NCBI GenBank assembly: GCA_900554725.1
Contig: USII01000012.1
Location: forward strand, 1 to 12,105
Length of the DNA stretch: 12,105 nucleotides
DNA from: an uncultured Eubacteriales bacterium
GTDB lineage: Bacteria > Bacillota > Clostridia > Christensenellales > Christensenellaceae
Reading direction: 5' to 3'
Positions 1-6,182 of this stretch are shown here, piece by piece. A program made the position numbers and the translations under genes. Under the pieces are notes generated by a model. That model was not told the origin of the DNA and made no database searches. It saw only the letters and a program-made list of their open reading frames with translations. Position 1 is the first letter of the stretch, and each line of letters starts with the position of its first letter.

Positions 1-161
1 CCCACTTTTTTACTGACAAAAAAGCCAGCCCTCAGCCCGCCATAACTGCGCGGCACCAAGACCAGCACCATATAGTGCCCGCCAAAGGATTTTCCCCTGC
101 GGTAGACAAATGCATATTCTCTGTTCTTTTTTAGGGTAACCAGCCGATTGCTTTGATTCAT
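1..161 (-). CDS. rnpA: Ribonuclease P protein component, 5' part (cut by left edge)
   Basis: The N-terminal 53 residues of the protein subunit of RNase P are present. This subunit assists the RNA subunit in removing 5' leaders from tRNA precursors. The visible protein begins MNQSNRLVTLKKNREYAFVY and continues with RRGKSF, then FFVSKKVG, which matches the family pattern (LKKNREF..VY..GKSF...VSKKVG). The RNR motif that normally follows lies outside the window. An in-frame stop lies 14 codons upstream and no other ATG, GTG or TTG lies between, so the ATG at 161 is the only usable start. Its Shine-Dalgarno sequence is weak. The gene follows rpmH on the same strand, 123 bases downstream, with a hairpin terminator between them. 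A longer open frame at 10-213 on this strand is a different frame and is not the gene. Confidence 0.93.
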   Translation of the reverse strand, partial: MNQSNRLVTLKKNREYAFVYRRGKSFGGHYMVLVLVPRSYGGLRAGFFVSKKV

Positions 162-245
162 ATTTCTGCCATAAGGCGCCCGGAGCGCCGGCGCACCAGC
201 CTTTTAAAAGCAAAGCTCCGGCCGCCTCATTCTTTTTGCCATGAG

Positions 246-274
246 AAAAAAGGCTGTAACGAAGCGTTGCAGCC
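246..274 (-). terminator. Intrinsic terminator or attenuator between rpmH and rnpA
   Basis: Read leftward, GGCTGCAACG and CGTTACAGCC form a 10-bp stem with one C-A mismatch around a CTT loop, followed directly by six T. It lies 11 bases after the rpmH stop and 85 bases before the rnpA start. It probably lowers rnpA expression relative to L34, with partial readthrough. No separate rnpA promoter is obvious in the remaining gap. Confidence 0.75.
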
Positions 275-284
275 TGGCTTTCAA

Positions 285-419
285 CTAAGCAGTCAGTTTT
301 TTTCTTCCCTTGGCGCGGCGGCGCTTTAATACATTTCTTCCATTCTTGTTTGCCATGCGCTTGCGGAAGCCATGCACTTTGCTTCTTTGCCGCTTTTTGG
401 GCTGATAGGTTCTCTTCAT
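285..419 (-). CDS. rpmH: 50S ribosomal protein L34
   Basis: This 44-residue, very basic protein begins [18 protein letters not shown] and ends with [12 protein letters not shown], which is essentially the family consensus at the usual length. L34 is a small protein of the large ribosomal subunit. The ATG is preceded by GAGGAAA at 424-430, at good spacing. Transcription is leftward, away from dnaA, from a perfect consensus promoter about 165 bases upstream of the start. The rpmH-rnpA pair divergent from dnaA is the classic arrangement at Firmicute origins. Confidence 0.98.
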   Translation of the reverse strand: MKRTYQPKKRQRSKVHGFRKRMANKNGRNVLKRRRAKGRKKLTA

Positions 420-554
420 TTTATTTCCTCGCTTCCTAGTTTATCTGAAAGCGCCTAAGCTACTTTTTCCGATGAAACCGCGTTTTCCCGGGATAGCCCG
501 TGCCTTTCTGTTCCTGGCCCCCGCCCCTTAGGCGGATTACCACATAAAAATACA
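420..554 (-). promoter_or_regulatory. Long 5' leader of the rpmH transcript
   Basis: The promoter predicts a transcript start near 554, giving an untranslated leader of about 135 bases for a 135-base gene. It contains a small hairpin, CCGCC/GGCGG at 521-535 with a 5-base loop, and a weaker one, CGGG/CCCG at 489-500. I recognise no riboswitch or known ribosomal-protein leader in it. Its extent is inferred from the promoter position. Confidence 0.45.
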
Positions 555-560
555 TCTATT

Positions 561-589
561 ATTATATAAAAGCAGCCATCACCTGTCAA
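561..589 (-). promoter_or_regulatory. Sigma-A promoter of rpmH
   Basis: On the minus strand, TTGACA (584-589) and TATAAT (561-566) are separated by exactly 17 bases. All 12 hexamer positions match consensus, as expected for a strongly expressed ribosomal protein gene. Confidence 0.9.
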
Positions 590-763
590 CTCACCAGACA
601 AAAATTCCTCTTTTCCCCCGTCTGCCCGCTTCTTTTTTAAAAAATTTTCAGGAAAAGGAAAGAGCTTTCTTTTTTATCGTCTCTTCTTGCCGCCCTAAAA
701 AATCAATCCCTTGTGGCCCTGCCACCCCAAAAAAATTCCACAAAGCATGGATAAATCCATCCA
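590..763. other. Gene-free stretch between the rpmH promoter and the DnaA boxes
   Basis: The stretch is rich in pyrimidine runs on the plus strand and in A/T runs. I see no gene. The partial palindrome ATGGATAAATCCAT near 747-760 resembles degenerate DnaA-box halves but matches no full box. It probably belongs to the outer origin region. Confidence 0.5.
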
Positions 764-922
764 AAAAGTTATCCACAATTGTGGATAACTTTTACGCATT
801 TTGTGGATTTCTTTTCAGAATTGTGCTATTTTTGCGGTTTTTTTTGCTCAAATTCATCAACATTTTGTGGATAACTCTTTTGAAATTGTGGATAACTAAA
901 AAATTTATCCACAATTTCAAAA
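764..922. other. oriC: oriC upstream part: DnaA-box cluster
   Basis: Five perfect DnaA boxes (TTATCCACA or its complement) lie here: 769-777 (+), 780-788 (-), 866-874 (-), 887-895 (-) and 905-913 (+). The first two are head to head within a perfect 30-bp palindrome (764-793). The last two lie in a perfect 18-bp inverted repeat (878-895 and 905-922) with a 9-base spacer. A weaker site, TGTGGATTT, is at 802-810. The cluster sits directly upstream of the dnaA promoter, so it should serve both as the outer half of a bipartite origin and as an autoregulatory site for dnaA. AT-rich DNA continues to about 940. Confidence 0.92.
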
Positions 923-943
923 AATTATCAAAAAAAAAACGGC

Positions 944-973
944 ATGACAGAAAACACAAGATTATGTTATACT
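944..973 (+). promoter_or_regulatory. Probable dnaA promoter
   Basis: ATGACA (944-949), 18 bases, then TATACT (968-973), which carries an extended TG one base upstream. It lies 31 bases past the last DnaA box, giving a leader of about 80 bases that contains a small hairpin, TGCCC/GGGCA at 1031-1045. A second extended -10, TGCTATGAT at 1004-1012, could serve as another start but lacks a good -35. Confidence 0.7.
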
Positions 974-1061
974 GGCTCATATGTGGGAAATAGACAATTT
1001 TTGTGCTATGATAGAAATATCATAAAAAAATGCCCGGAAAGGGCAGTTTGAGGAAAAAGCC

Positions 1062-2438
1062 ATGAATTCTTTTACTGTGCTTTGGGAAGCAGCGCTAAAA
1101 AAGCTGGATACCTATTTTTATCTCAATAACAACGGCACCGCATTCAATACCTATATTAAAACGCTCTCTCCCCAGTTTGAGGAAAACGGGCGCTATATTT
1201 TTCGCGTGCCCAATGTGCACCATCAGGAGCTTGCCGGGCGCTTTCTGCGCCAGATTGCCGATGCCATGAAAGAAGCCTACCGGGAAAGCTATGGGCAGGA
1301 GCGAGCTGTGGAAATCCTCATCCTGACGGGCCAAGAGCTGGATAATATGTTGCTGGAAAAAAAGCCCCCAAGGCAGAATTTTGGGGATATCTCTCTAAAC
1401 CACAACTACACATTTGATACCTTCGTCGTAGGCAGCTCCAACAACTTGGCCCATGCGGCCAGCCGCGCCGTGGCCAATGCGCCTGGGCTTGCGTATAACC
1501 CGCTTTTTATTTATGGGGGAGTTGGCCTCGGGAAAACCCACCTGATGCACGCCATCGGCAACCGCATTTTGGAAAACAACCCCGATGCCAAAATCATCTA
1601 TATCACAACCGAGGCCTTCACAAACGAATTTATCGAATCCATCCAAAAGCACACGACAGAGGCCTTCCGCAATAAATTCCGCAAGGTGGATGTGCTCATG
1701 ATCGACGATATTCAGTTCATCTCCAAAGCCCAGGGAACGCAGGAAGAGCTTTTCCACACATTCAATACCCTGCGGGAGGCCAGCAAGCAGATCGTCCTCT
1801 CCTCGGACAAGCCGCCTTCCGAAATTCCAAAGCTGGAAGAGCGCCTGCTTTCCCGCTTCCAATGGGGGCTGCTTACGGATATCGGCCTTCCCGACTATGA
1901 AACCAGAGTGGCAATCCTAAAACAAAAGGCCCCCTATATTAAGGAGATCATCCGCTGCAACTTGGAAATAGACGATGCCGTGCTCAACTATATCGCCTCC
2001 AAGGAGGATACCAATATCCGGGATCTGGAGGGCGCCCTGACAAAGGTAATCGCCAGCGCGCAGCTGGAAAACGGCATTTCCTCCATCACGCTGCCCATTG
2101 CGGAAAAAGCCCTTTCCACATTCTTTCTTGGCGGGCCTACTGTCAAGGCCATTACGCCAAAACAGATCATCTCCCAGGTGTGCGAATACTACGATATCTC
2201 GGAAGAGGATATTCGAAGCAAGAAAAAAAGCCGGGAAATCGCCTTTCCACGGCAGGTGGCCATGTACCTTTTAAAGCACATGACCGATCTCACCTTCCAG
2301 GCCATCGGGGAGATGCTGGGCGTGACAAACCATACCACCGTGGTATACGGCGTGCGCAAAATCACAGAGGCCATCGCCTCCAGCGCCGAGCTTTCCAGCA
2401 CTGTGGACGATATCACCCAAAAAATCAAGGATTTCTAA
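1062..2438 (+). CDS. dnaA: Chromosomal replication initiator protein DnaA
   Basis: This 458-residue AAA+ ATPase binds DnaA boxes, assembles on oriC and melts the duplex to load the helicase. Domain I is at about 1-85, followed by a short linker. The AAA+ core carries Walker A GGVGLGKT (152-159), Walker B with D215-D216, sensor 1 LSSDKP, a box VII arginine in LLSRF (R265) and sensor 2 IRDLEG (R320). Domain IV, with its helix-turn-helix, covers about 365-458. The length is normal. The start is fixed by GAGGA at 1050-1054, seven bases before the ATG. One oddity is that the DNA-contact signature, usually GGRDHTTV, reads GVTNHTTV at 420-427. The gene is followed by its own terminator, so dnaN is not simply co-transcribed. 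DnaA boxes at its promoter suggest autorepression. Confidence 0.98.
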   Translation: MNSFTVLWEAALKKLDTYFYLNNNGTAFNTYIKTLSPQFEENGRYIFRVPNVHHQELAGRFLRQIADAMKEAYRESYGQERAVEILILTGQELDNMLLEKKPPRQNFGDISLNHNYTFDTFVVGSSNNLAHAASRAVANAPGLAYNPLFIYGGVGLGKTHLMHAIGNRILENNPDAKIIYITTEAFTNEFIESIQKHTTEAFRNKFRKVDVLMIDDIQFISKAQGTQEELFHTFNTLREASKQIVLSSDKPPSEIPKLEERLLSRFQWGLLTDIGLPDYETRVAILKQKAPYIKEIIRCNLEIDDAVLNYIASKEDTNIRDLEGALTKVIASAQLENGISSITLPIAEKALSTFFLGGPTVKAITPKQIISQVCEYYDISEEDIRSKKKSREIAFPRQVAMYLLKHMTDLTFQAIGEMLGVTNHTTVVYGVRKITEAIASSAELSSTVDDITQKIKDF

Positions 2439-2443
2439 TCAAT

Positions 2444-2470
2444 GGGCGCCCGTTTGGGCGCTCTTTTATT
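2444..2470 (+). terminator. Intrinsic terminator of dnaA
   Basis: An 8-bp GC-rich stem with one G-U pair (GGGCGCCC and GGGCGCTC) around a GTTT loop is followed by TTTTATT. It starts five bases after the dnaA stop codon. Confidence 0.88.
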
Positions 2471-2556
2471 CCAAAGCCGGACAGGTTTTGCAATTTTTCA
2501 ATTTCCTTTATGGAAAAAGATATGGTAAAATAAAGAGGACGGCTGCTCGTTCTTTT

Positions 2557-2783
2557 TGGTGATAACTCGTCAGCTTGTTGGGGATAACGCTTGGATAATT
2601 CGTGCATTTTAGGCGCCCTAGGAAAAAGCGAGCGGCCAAAAAAGCGATAGGAGAGAAAAGTTATACACATAAAGGGGCATTTATCCACATAAAAAAGACA
2701 GGCTCCCAACAGGTTTTTGACAAAGGCCATCCTCATTTTTCCGCATGGATGCTGGAAAAAATGAGAAACTGACAATATCCACA
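2557..2783. other. oriC: oriC downstream part: second DnaA-box cluster
   Basis: Two consensus boxes point toward the unwinding site: TTATACACA (2661-2669) and TTATCCACA (2681-2689), exactly 20 bp apart. A one-mismatch box, ATATCCACA (2775-2783), is the last before the trio element. On the other strand TGGGGATAA (2579-2587) has one mismatch, while 2557-2565 and 2590-2598 have two each. This cluster, in the dnaA-dnaN gap, corresponds to the position of the unwinding half of the B. subtilis origin. Confidence 0.85.
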
Positions 2784-2797
2784 GCCCCTACTATTAT
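2769..2797 (+). promoter_or_regulatory. Probable dnaN promoter
   Basis: CTGACA (2769-2774) and TATTAT (2792-2797) are spaced 17 bases apart, each one base from consensus. The predicted transcript starts near 2804, leaving a leader of about 40 bases before dnaN. The spacer contains the last DnaA box, and the -10 lies inside the DnaA-trio run. A promoter is expected here because dnaA has its own terminator. Confidence 0.65.
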
Positions 2798-2830
2798 TAC
2801 TACGATCTTTTTATCTTTTATTGGTATCAT
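2784..2830 (+). other. oriC: DNA unwinding element with DnaA-trio repeats
   Basis: After the box at 2775-2783 comes a 4-base GC stretch, GCCC, then CTA CTA TTA TTA CTA (2788-2802). Read on the complementary strand these are five consecutive 3'-(G/A)A(T/A)-5' triplets, the published DnaA-trio pattern. The next triplet, CGA, breaks the pattern. AT-rich DNA then runs from 2806 to about 2822. The order box, GC cluster, trios, AT-rich DNA is that of the B. subtilis unwinding region, so the duplex probably opens here. Confidence 0.85.
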
Positions 2831-2844
2831 AAAGGAGTGGGAAT

Positions 2845-3945
2845 ATGAAATTTATTTGCAACAAAGAAGAGCTTACAAAAGCCATCAACATCGTCATCCG
2901 CACCGCCTACAGCAAATACCAGAAATCCATTCTGGAATGCATTCACATTGTGGCAAGGGATGGGGGAATTTCGCTGGATACTTTCGATACGACAACCGCC
3001 ATGAAAACAACCCTCTATGCGGATGTTCTGGAGAGCGGGCAAACGGCCATTCCCGCGCGCATTTTTTACGATATTATCTCCAAATTTCCCTCCGGGGAAA
3101 TCCACTTTGAGCGGGAAGGCTCTACGATCCTCCTCACCGGGGAAAACAGCAGGGCCAGCCTGCAGGAGATGGATGCAGAGCAGTTCCCCGCGTTTCCGGC
3201 GCTGGAAGGGGAAAAGCTGTGCCTGGGCCGAAAGATGCTGCGGGAGATGGTGGAGAAAACGGCGTTTTCCGTCTATACGGGGGAGGATAAGCCGATCTTC
3301 ACCGGCCTTTTGTTTGAGACAGACCCAGAGAAGCAAAGCATCAGCATTGTGGGCATCGATGGAATCCGCCTGGCAAAAAATACCGCTGCTGCCGCGAGCA
3401 CGAAGAAAATTCGCGCGGTCATTCCCGCAAAAACCCTCCGGGAAGTTTCCAGAATTCTCGGGGAGGAGGAGAGCGATATCGCCCTTTATTTTACGCAGAG
3501 CGCCTGCTTTATCGAGTGCGATGAGACAACCATCTATACCCGCCTGCTGGATGGCGAATTTATGAACTACCAGAGCATCATCCCAAAGGAATATAGGACG
3601 CGCGTGCGCGTGGAGGGAAAGCTCTTTGCAAGAAGCCTGGAGCTGGTTCTCGTTTTGGCCAAGGAAGATGGAAGCAACCTCATCCGCATGGAGATCGGCA
3701 ATTCCTCCATCAAGCTGGGGGCCGCTTCGGAATACGGAATGGCGCAGGATGAAATTCCCATCCTGATGGAAGGGGAAGTGCTGAAAATCGCCTTTAACGC
3801 CAAATACCTTCTGGATGTTTTTCGGGTAGTGGAGGATAAGGAAGTCTTTATGGAATTCGATAGCCGGCTCAAGCCCTGCGTGATTCGCCCCATCGAGGGG
3901 GATAAATTTCTCTATCTGGTTGTGCCGGTCAATGTGGCTTCCTAA
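2845..3945 (+). CDS. dnaN: DNA polymerase III subunit beta (sliding clamp)
   Basis: This 366-residue protein forms the ring-shaped dimer that tethers the replicative polymerase and recruits other DNA enzymes. It has the three-domain clamp pattern: an N-terminal domain starting MKFICNKEELTKAINIV, a middle domain with ARIFYDIISKFP and later PIFTGLLFE, and the RLLDGEF..Y..IIP motif of the family ahead of the third domain. The length is normal. AAAGGAG (2831-2837) precedes the ATG by seven bases. The usual C-terminal PVR or PMR motif, part of the partner-binding pocket, reads PVNVAS here. The gene probably has its own promoter inside the unwinding element and ends at its own terminator. The position between dnaA and recF is the standard one. 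Confidence 0.97.
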   Translation: MKFICNKEELTKAINIVIRTAYSKYQKSILECIHIVARDGGISLDTFDTTTAMKTTLYADVLESGQTAIPARIFYDIISKFPSGEIHFEREGSTILLTGENSRASLQEMDAEQFPAFPALEGEKLCLGRKMLREMVEKTAFSVYTGEDKPIFTGLLFETDPEKQSISIVGIDGIRLAKNTAAAASTKKIRAVIPAKTLREVSRILGEEESDIALYFTQSACFIECDETTIYTRLLDGEFMNYQSIIPKEYRTRVRVEGKLFARSLELVLVLAKEDGSNLIRMEIGNSSIKLGAASEYGMAQDEIPILMEGEVLKIAFNAKYLLDVFRVVEDKEVFMEFDSRLKPCVIRPIEGDKFLYLVVPVNVAS

Positions 3946-3965
3946 AGAGCGAAAGAAAAAAAGCC

Positions 3966-3990
3966 GGGCAGTGCAAACTGCCCTTTCTTT
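3966..3990 (+). terminator. Intrinsic terminator of dnaN
   Basis: A perfect 7-bp stem, GGGCAGT and ACTGCCC, around a GCAA loop is followed by TTTCTTTTCTT. It lies 21 bases past the dnaN stop. Confidence 0.85.
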
Positions 3991-4055
3991 TCTTATCCTA
4001 TTTTTAGAAAAGCGGCCGCGCAAAAAAAAGCGCCTGCAGCGCAGTGAGAACAGAT

Positions 4056-5150
4056 ATGTATATTAAAAAAATTGCCCTGAAGGATTTTCGCGGGTTTTCC
4101 CGTCTGGAACTTTCCGGCATATCCAAAAAATTCAATGTGTTCATCGGCAAAAATGCCCAGGGCAAGACAAATTTGATAGAGAGCATCAACTATCTCTCCT
4201 GCGGGAAATCCTTCAGGGGCGCTTCCAATGCCCAAATGGTGCGGGAAGGGAGCGGCTTTGCCGGAATTTTGGCGGAATACCAGAAAAAGAGCCACTCTGG
4301 CAAAGTGGAAGCCGCGCTGCAAAGGGATGGAAAAAAAAGCATTCTGGTCAATGGGTTTGCCGTAAAGCGCATGGCGGAGCTCATGGGGGTTGTAAATTCC
4401 ATCGTCTTTGCCCCAGAGGATTTGCAGACCATCAAGCAATCGCCCCGCCTTCGGCGCAGGCTCTGTGATCTGGAAATTTCCAAAATCAGAAGGGCCTATT
4501 ACCTGGAATTGCAAAAATACTATGCCATCCTGAAAAACAAAAACAGCATTTTAAAGCAGAAGGAGCCGGATGCCGCCCTTCTTTTGGTGTATAACGATGC
4601 CCTCTGCCAAAGCGCCCAGTATATCATGAAAAAGCGGGAATCCTTTTTAAAAAAGCTGGAAGCGTATGCGCAGGAAATCTTCCATTTCCTTTCAGGGGGA
4701 GAAGAGCTGCGCATCCGCTATCGGGCATGTGCAGAGCTGGGCCAGCTTCCGGATAGCCTGACCTTTAAGCTGCAGGCTGCGGAAAAGAGGGAAAGGGAAC
4801 TGCATACAGCGCTGGTGGGCCCGCATAGGGAGGATTTGGAAATTTTCATCAACGGCAGGGATGCCCGCCTCTTTGCATCCCAGGGGCAGCAGAGGACGGC
4901 CATGCTGGCCATCAAGCTGGGCTGCGCCAGAATTGCAGAAAAAAGCACCGGCGAAGCGCCCATCCTGCTGCTGGATGATGTGTTTTCCGAGCTGGATGTG
5001 GGCAGAAGAGAGCGCCTGCTCTCCCTCACGGGCAGCAACCAAGTCTTTATTACGGCAACAGATGCCGCCGGAGTGGAGGGTTTTTCGGGCGTGCAGTTTT
5101 TTGAGGTTTTAAATCATGAGGTGAAGCCCCTGGGCCGGGCAGTGCGCTAA
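4056..5150 (+). CDS. recF: DNA replication and repair protein RecF
   Basis: This 364-residue SMC/ABC-type ATPase binds gapped DNA and, with RecO and RecR, promotes RecA loading. Walker A is GKNAQGKT (31-38), the ABC signature is SQGQQR (about 275-280) and Walker B is ILLLDDVFSELD (303-314). The intervening RecF landmarks FAPEDL, LRRRLCDLEI and GPHREDL are all present. I chose the ATG at 4056, giving MYIKKIALKDFRGF, which matches the family's first residues. A GTG four codons earlier is possible but has no ribosome-binding site. The Shine-Dalgarno for the ATG is also weak. The small S4-domain gene (yaaA) that separates dnaN and recF in B. subtilis is absent. recF is bracketed by terminators, and I see no convincing promoter of its own, so it may depend on readthrough from dnaN. 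Confidence 0.96.
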   Translation: MYIKKIALKDFRGFSRLELSGISKKFNVFIGKNAQGKTNLIESINYLSCGKSFRGASNAQMVREGSGFAGILAEYQKKSHSGKVEAALQRDGKKSILVNGFAVKRMAELMGVVNSIVFAPEDLQTIKQSPRLRRRLCDLEISKIRRAYYLELQKYYAILKNKNSILKQKEPDAALLLVYNDALCQSAQYIMKKRESFLKKLEAYAQEIFHFLSGGEELRIRYRACAELGQLPDSLTFKLQAAEKRERELHTALVGPHREDLEIFINGRDARLFASQGQQRTAMLAIKLGCARIAEKSTGEAPILLLDDVFSELDVGRRERLLSLTGSNQVFITATDAAGVEGFSGVQFFEVLNHEVKPLGRAVR

Positions 5151-5200
5151 GGGCAAATCGATGGAAAAATCAAAGCGAAAAAGAAATCTGTGGATATCTC

Positions 5201-5233
5201 AACCGCTGCTGAAAGGATGAGCAGCGGTTTTTT
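5201..5233 (+). terminator. Intrinsic terminator of recF
   Basis: A perfect 10-bp stem, AACCGCTGCT and AGCAGCGGTT, with a 9-base loop ends in six T. It begins 50 bases after the recF stop. Confidence 0.9.
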
Positions 5234-5292
5234 GATGCGGAAGTTTTTTCCTTTTCCAAAGGGAAGAAAAATAGAGAGAACCGAGGCATTGT

Positions 5293-5380
5293 GTCAAGCG
5301 TTCTAAAAGATACTGTTGTGACAATAGATAGGATGAGTCAAGCGTTTTCAAAGGTGCTGCTGTGACAATAAATAGAATTT
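5293..5380. repeat. Imperfect tandem direct repeat, two 44-bp units
   Basis: The units at 5293-5336 and 5337-5380 share 35 of 44 positions. Both begin GTCAAGCGTT and contain TGTGACAATA. They lie between converging recF and the leftward lipoprotein gene and overlap neither. No third unit is visible. Function is unknown. The rest of 5234-5438 shows nothing I can identify. Confidence 0.75.
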
Positions 5381-5438
5381 TCTCCAAATGGGCAGGTGCA
5401 GAATGCTTTGCAGCTCTGGGCCTATCCCTTTTTTGCTC

Positions 5439-5488
5439 AAAAAATAAGGCGCAGCCGCCTGCCGGATTTTCCGCCGGGTTGCTGCGCC
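5439..5488 (-). terminator. Terminator of the lipoprotein gene
   Basis: Read leftward, GGCGCAGC (5481-5488) pairs with GCTGCGCC (5448-5455), with a shorter CCGG/CCGG stem inside. It is followed by TTATTTTTT. It lies 37 bases after the stop of the leftward gene. Confidence 0.8.
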
Positions 5489-5525
5489 CATCTGCCCCCT
5501 TCTTTGATAGAAGAGGGCGCGCGTT

Positions 5526-6092
5526 TTATGATGGAATGCTGATGCTTGTGAGAATTTCGTTGGCGCTGGTGATATAGGTATTGCCTTTGAGCATGTAGTC
5601 TACGGCCAGCATCATCTTGTCCATATCCTCCCCTTCAGATTGAATGATGAGATCCATCGAGCTGCTAAAGCAGCGGTAGCCTGTGACCATAAGGGTATGA
5701 AAATCCTCAAAATTTGGCGAGGGCGTGGTCTTTTCAAAAAGACCGCATAGGCGCTCCGCTTCATCCGAAATCTCCTGGATTAGGGGTTTCCATTCCTCCC
5801 CATTTTCGGGAGAAATGGCGCTTGTATCCATGAGGATGGGGTAGGCATCGTTTAAAAGATAGTCAATATCCTCCTGTGTGACGGTAGCTTCGCTGGCCTG
5901 GGAAAGCATTTGTTCTATCTCTTCATGGGAGATCACCATGCTTGGGTCCATCGTGGCCGTGGCAGAAGGGGAAGGCGAAGCGGAAGGCTCTGCACTGCTT
6001 GCCTTTTCGCTCGGAGCGGGGGTGCGCTTTGTGCATCCAGCAAAGGCCATCATCAAAAGCAGAGATAAAACCAGGCAGCTGAGCTTTTTCAT
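5526..6092 (-). CDS. Putative lipoprotein of unknown function
   Basis: The gene encodes 188 residues. The N terminus MKKLSCLVLSLLLMMAFAGC is a lipoprotein signal peptide with a lipobox ending at C20, so the protein is probably anchored to the outer face of the membrane. A low-complexity linker rich in Pro, Ser and Ala (about 24-47) separates the anchor from an acidic, probably helical domain (about 50-188). I do not recognise that domain. The start is supported by GAGGAAC, six bases upstream, and by a well-spaced promoter. The gene has its own terminator and runs against replication and against its neighbours. It occupies the place between recF and gyrB where related Firmicutes carry either nothing or the small gene remB. 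That suggests an insertion of a lineage-specific gene rather than a replication role. Confidence 0.88.
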   Translation of the reverse strand: MKKLSCLVLSLLLMMAFAGCTKRTPAPSEKASSAEPSASPSPSATATMDPSMVISHEEIEQMLSQASEATVTQEDIDYLLNDAYPILMDTSAISPENGEEWKPLIQEISDEAERLCGLFEKTTPSPNFEDFHTLMVTGYRCFSSSMDLIIQSEGEDMDKMMLAVDYMLKGNTYITSANEILTSISIPS

Positions 6093-6153
6093 CGAAAGTT
6101 CCTCACTTTACCATTCTTTTTCTTTGGGGGATTTCTCAGATTTCTTTAGGCAA

Positions 6154-6182
6154 AGTATATCATAGCCCCGGCGGACAGGCAA
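6154..6182 (-). promoter_or_regulatory. Promoter of the lipoprotein gene
   Basis: On the minus strand TTGCCT (6177-6182) and TATACT (6154-6159) are separated by 17 bases. The predicted leader is about 55 bases long and ends in the ribosome-binding site GAGGAAC. Confidence 0.75.

Noticed and set aside
10..213. 67-codon minus-strand frame at the left edge
   Set aside because: It is a different frame from rnpA, whose conserved residues are in the frame starting at 161.
456..551. 31-codon frame at the 5' end of the rpmH leader
   Set aside because: Its ATG is at the predicted transcript start with no ribosome-binding site; it is probably chance.
2827..4023. 398-codon open frame on the minus strand
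   Set aside because: It lies antisense to dnaN, which is certain by homology; the translation looks like a frame shadow with no recognisable domain or ribosome-binding site.
5161..5220. 19-codon frame after recF, with a DnaA-box-like TGTGGATAT at 5189-5197
   Set aside because: No good ribosome-binding site, and the frame runs into the recF terminator stem. The box has one mismatch and stands alone.
5293..5380. CRISPR-like array
   Set aside because: The two units are adjacent with no spacer, imperfect, and not accompanied by cas genes.
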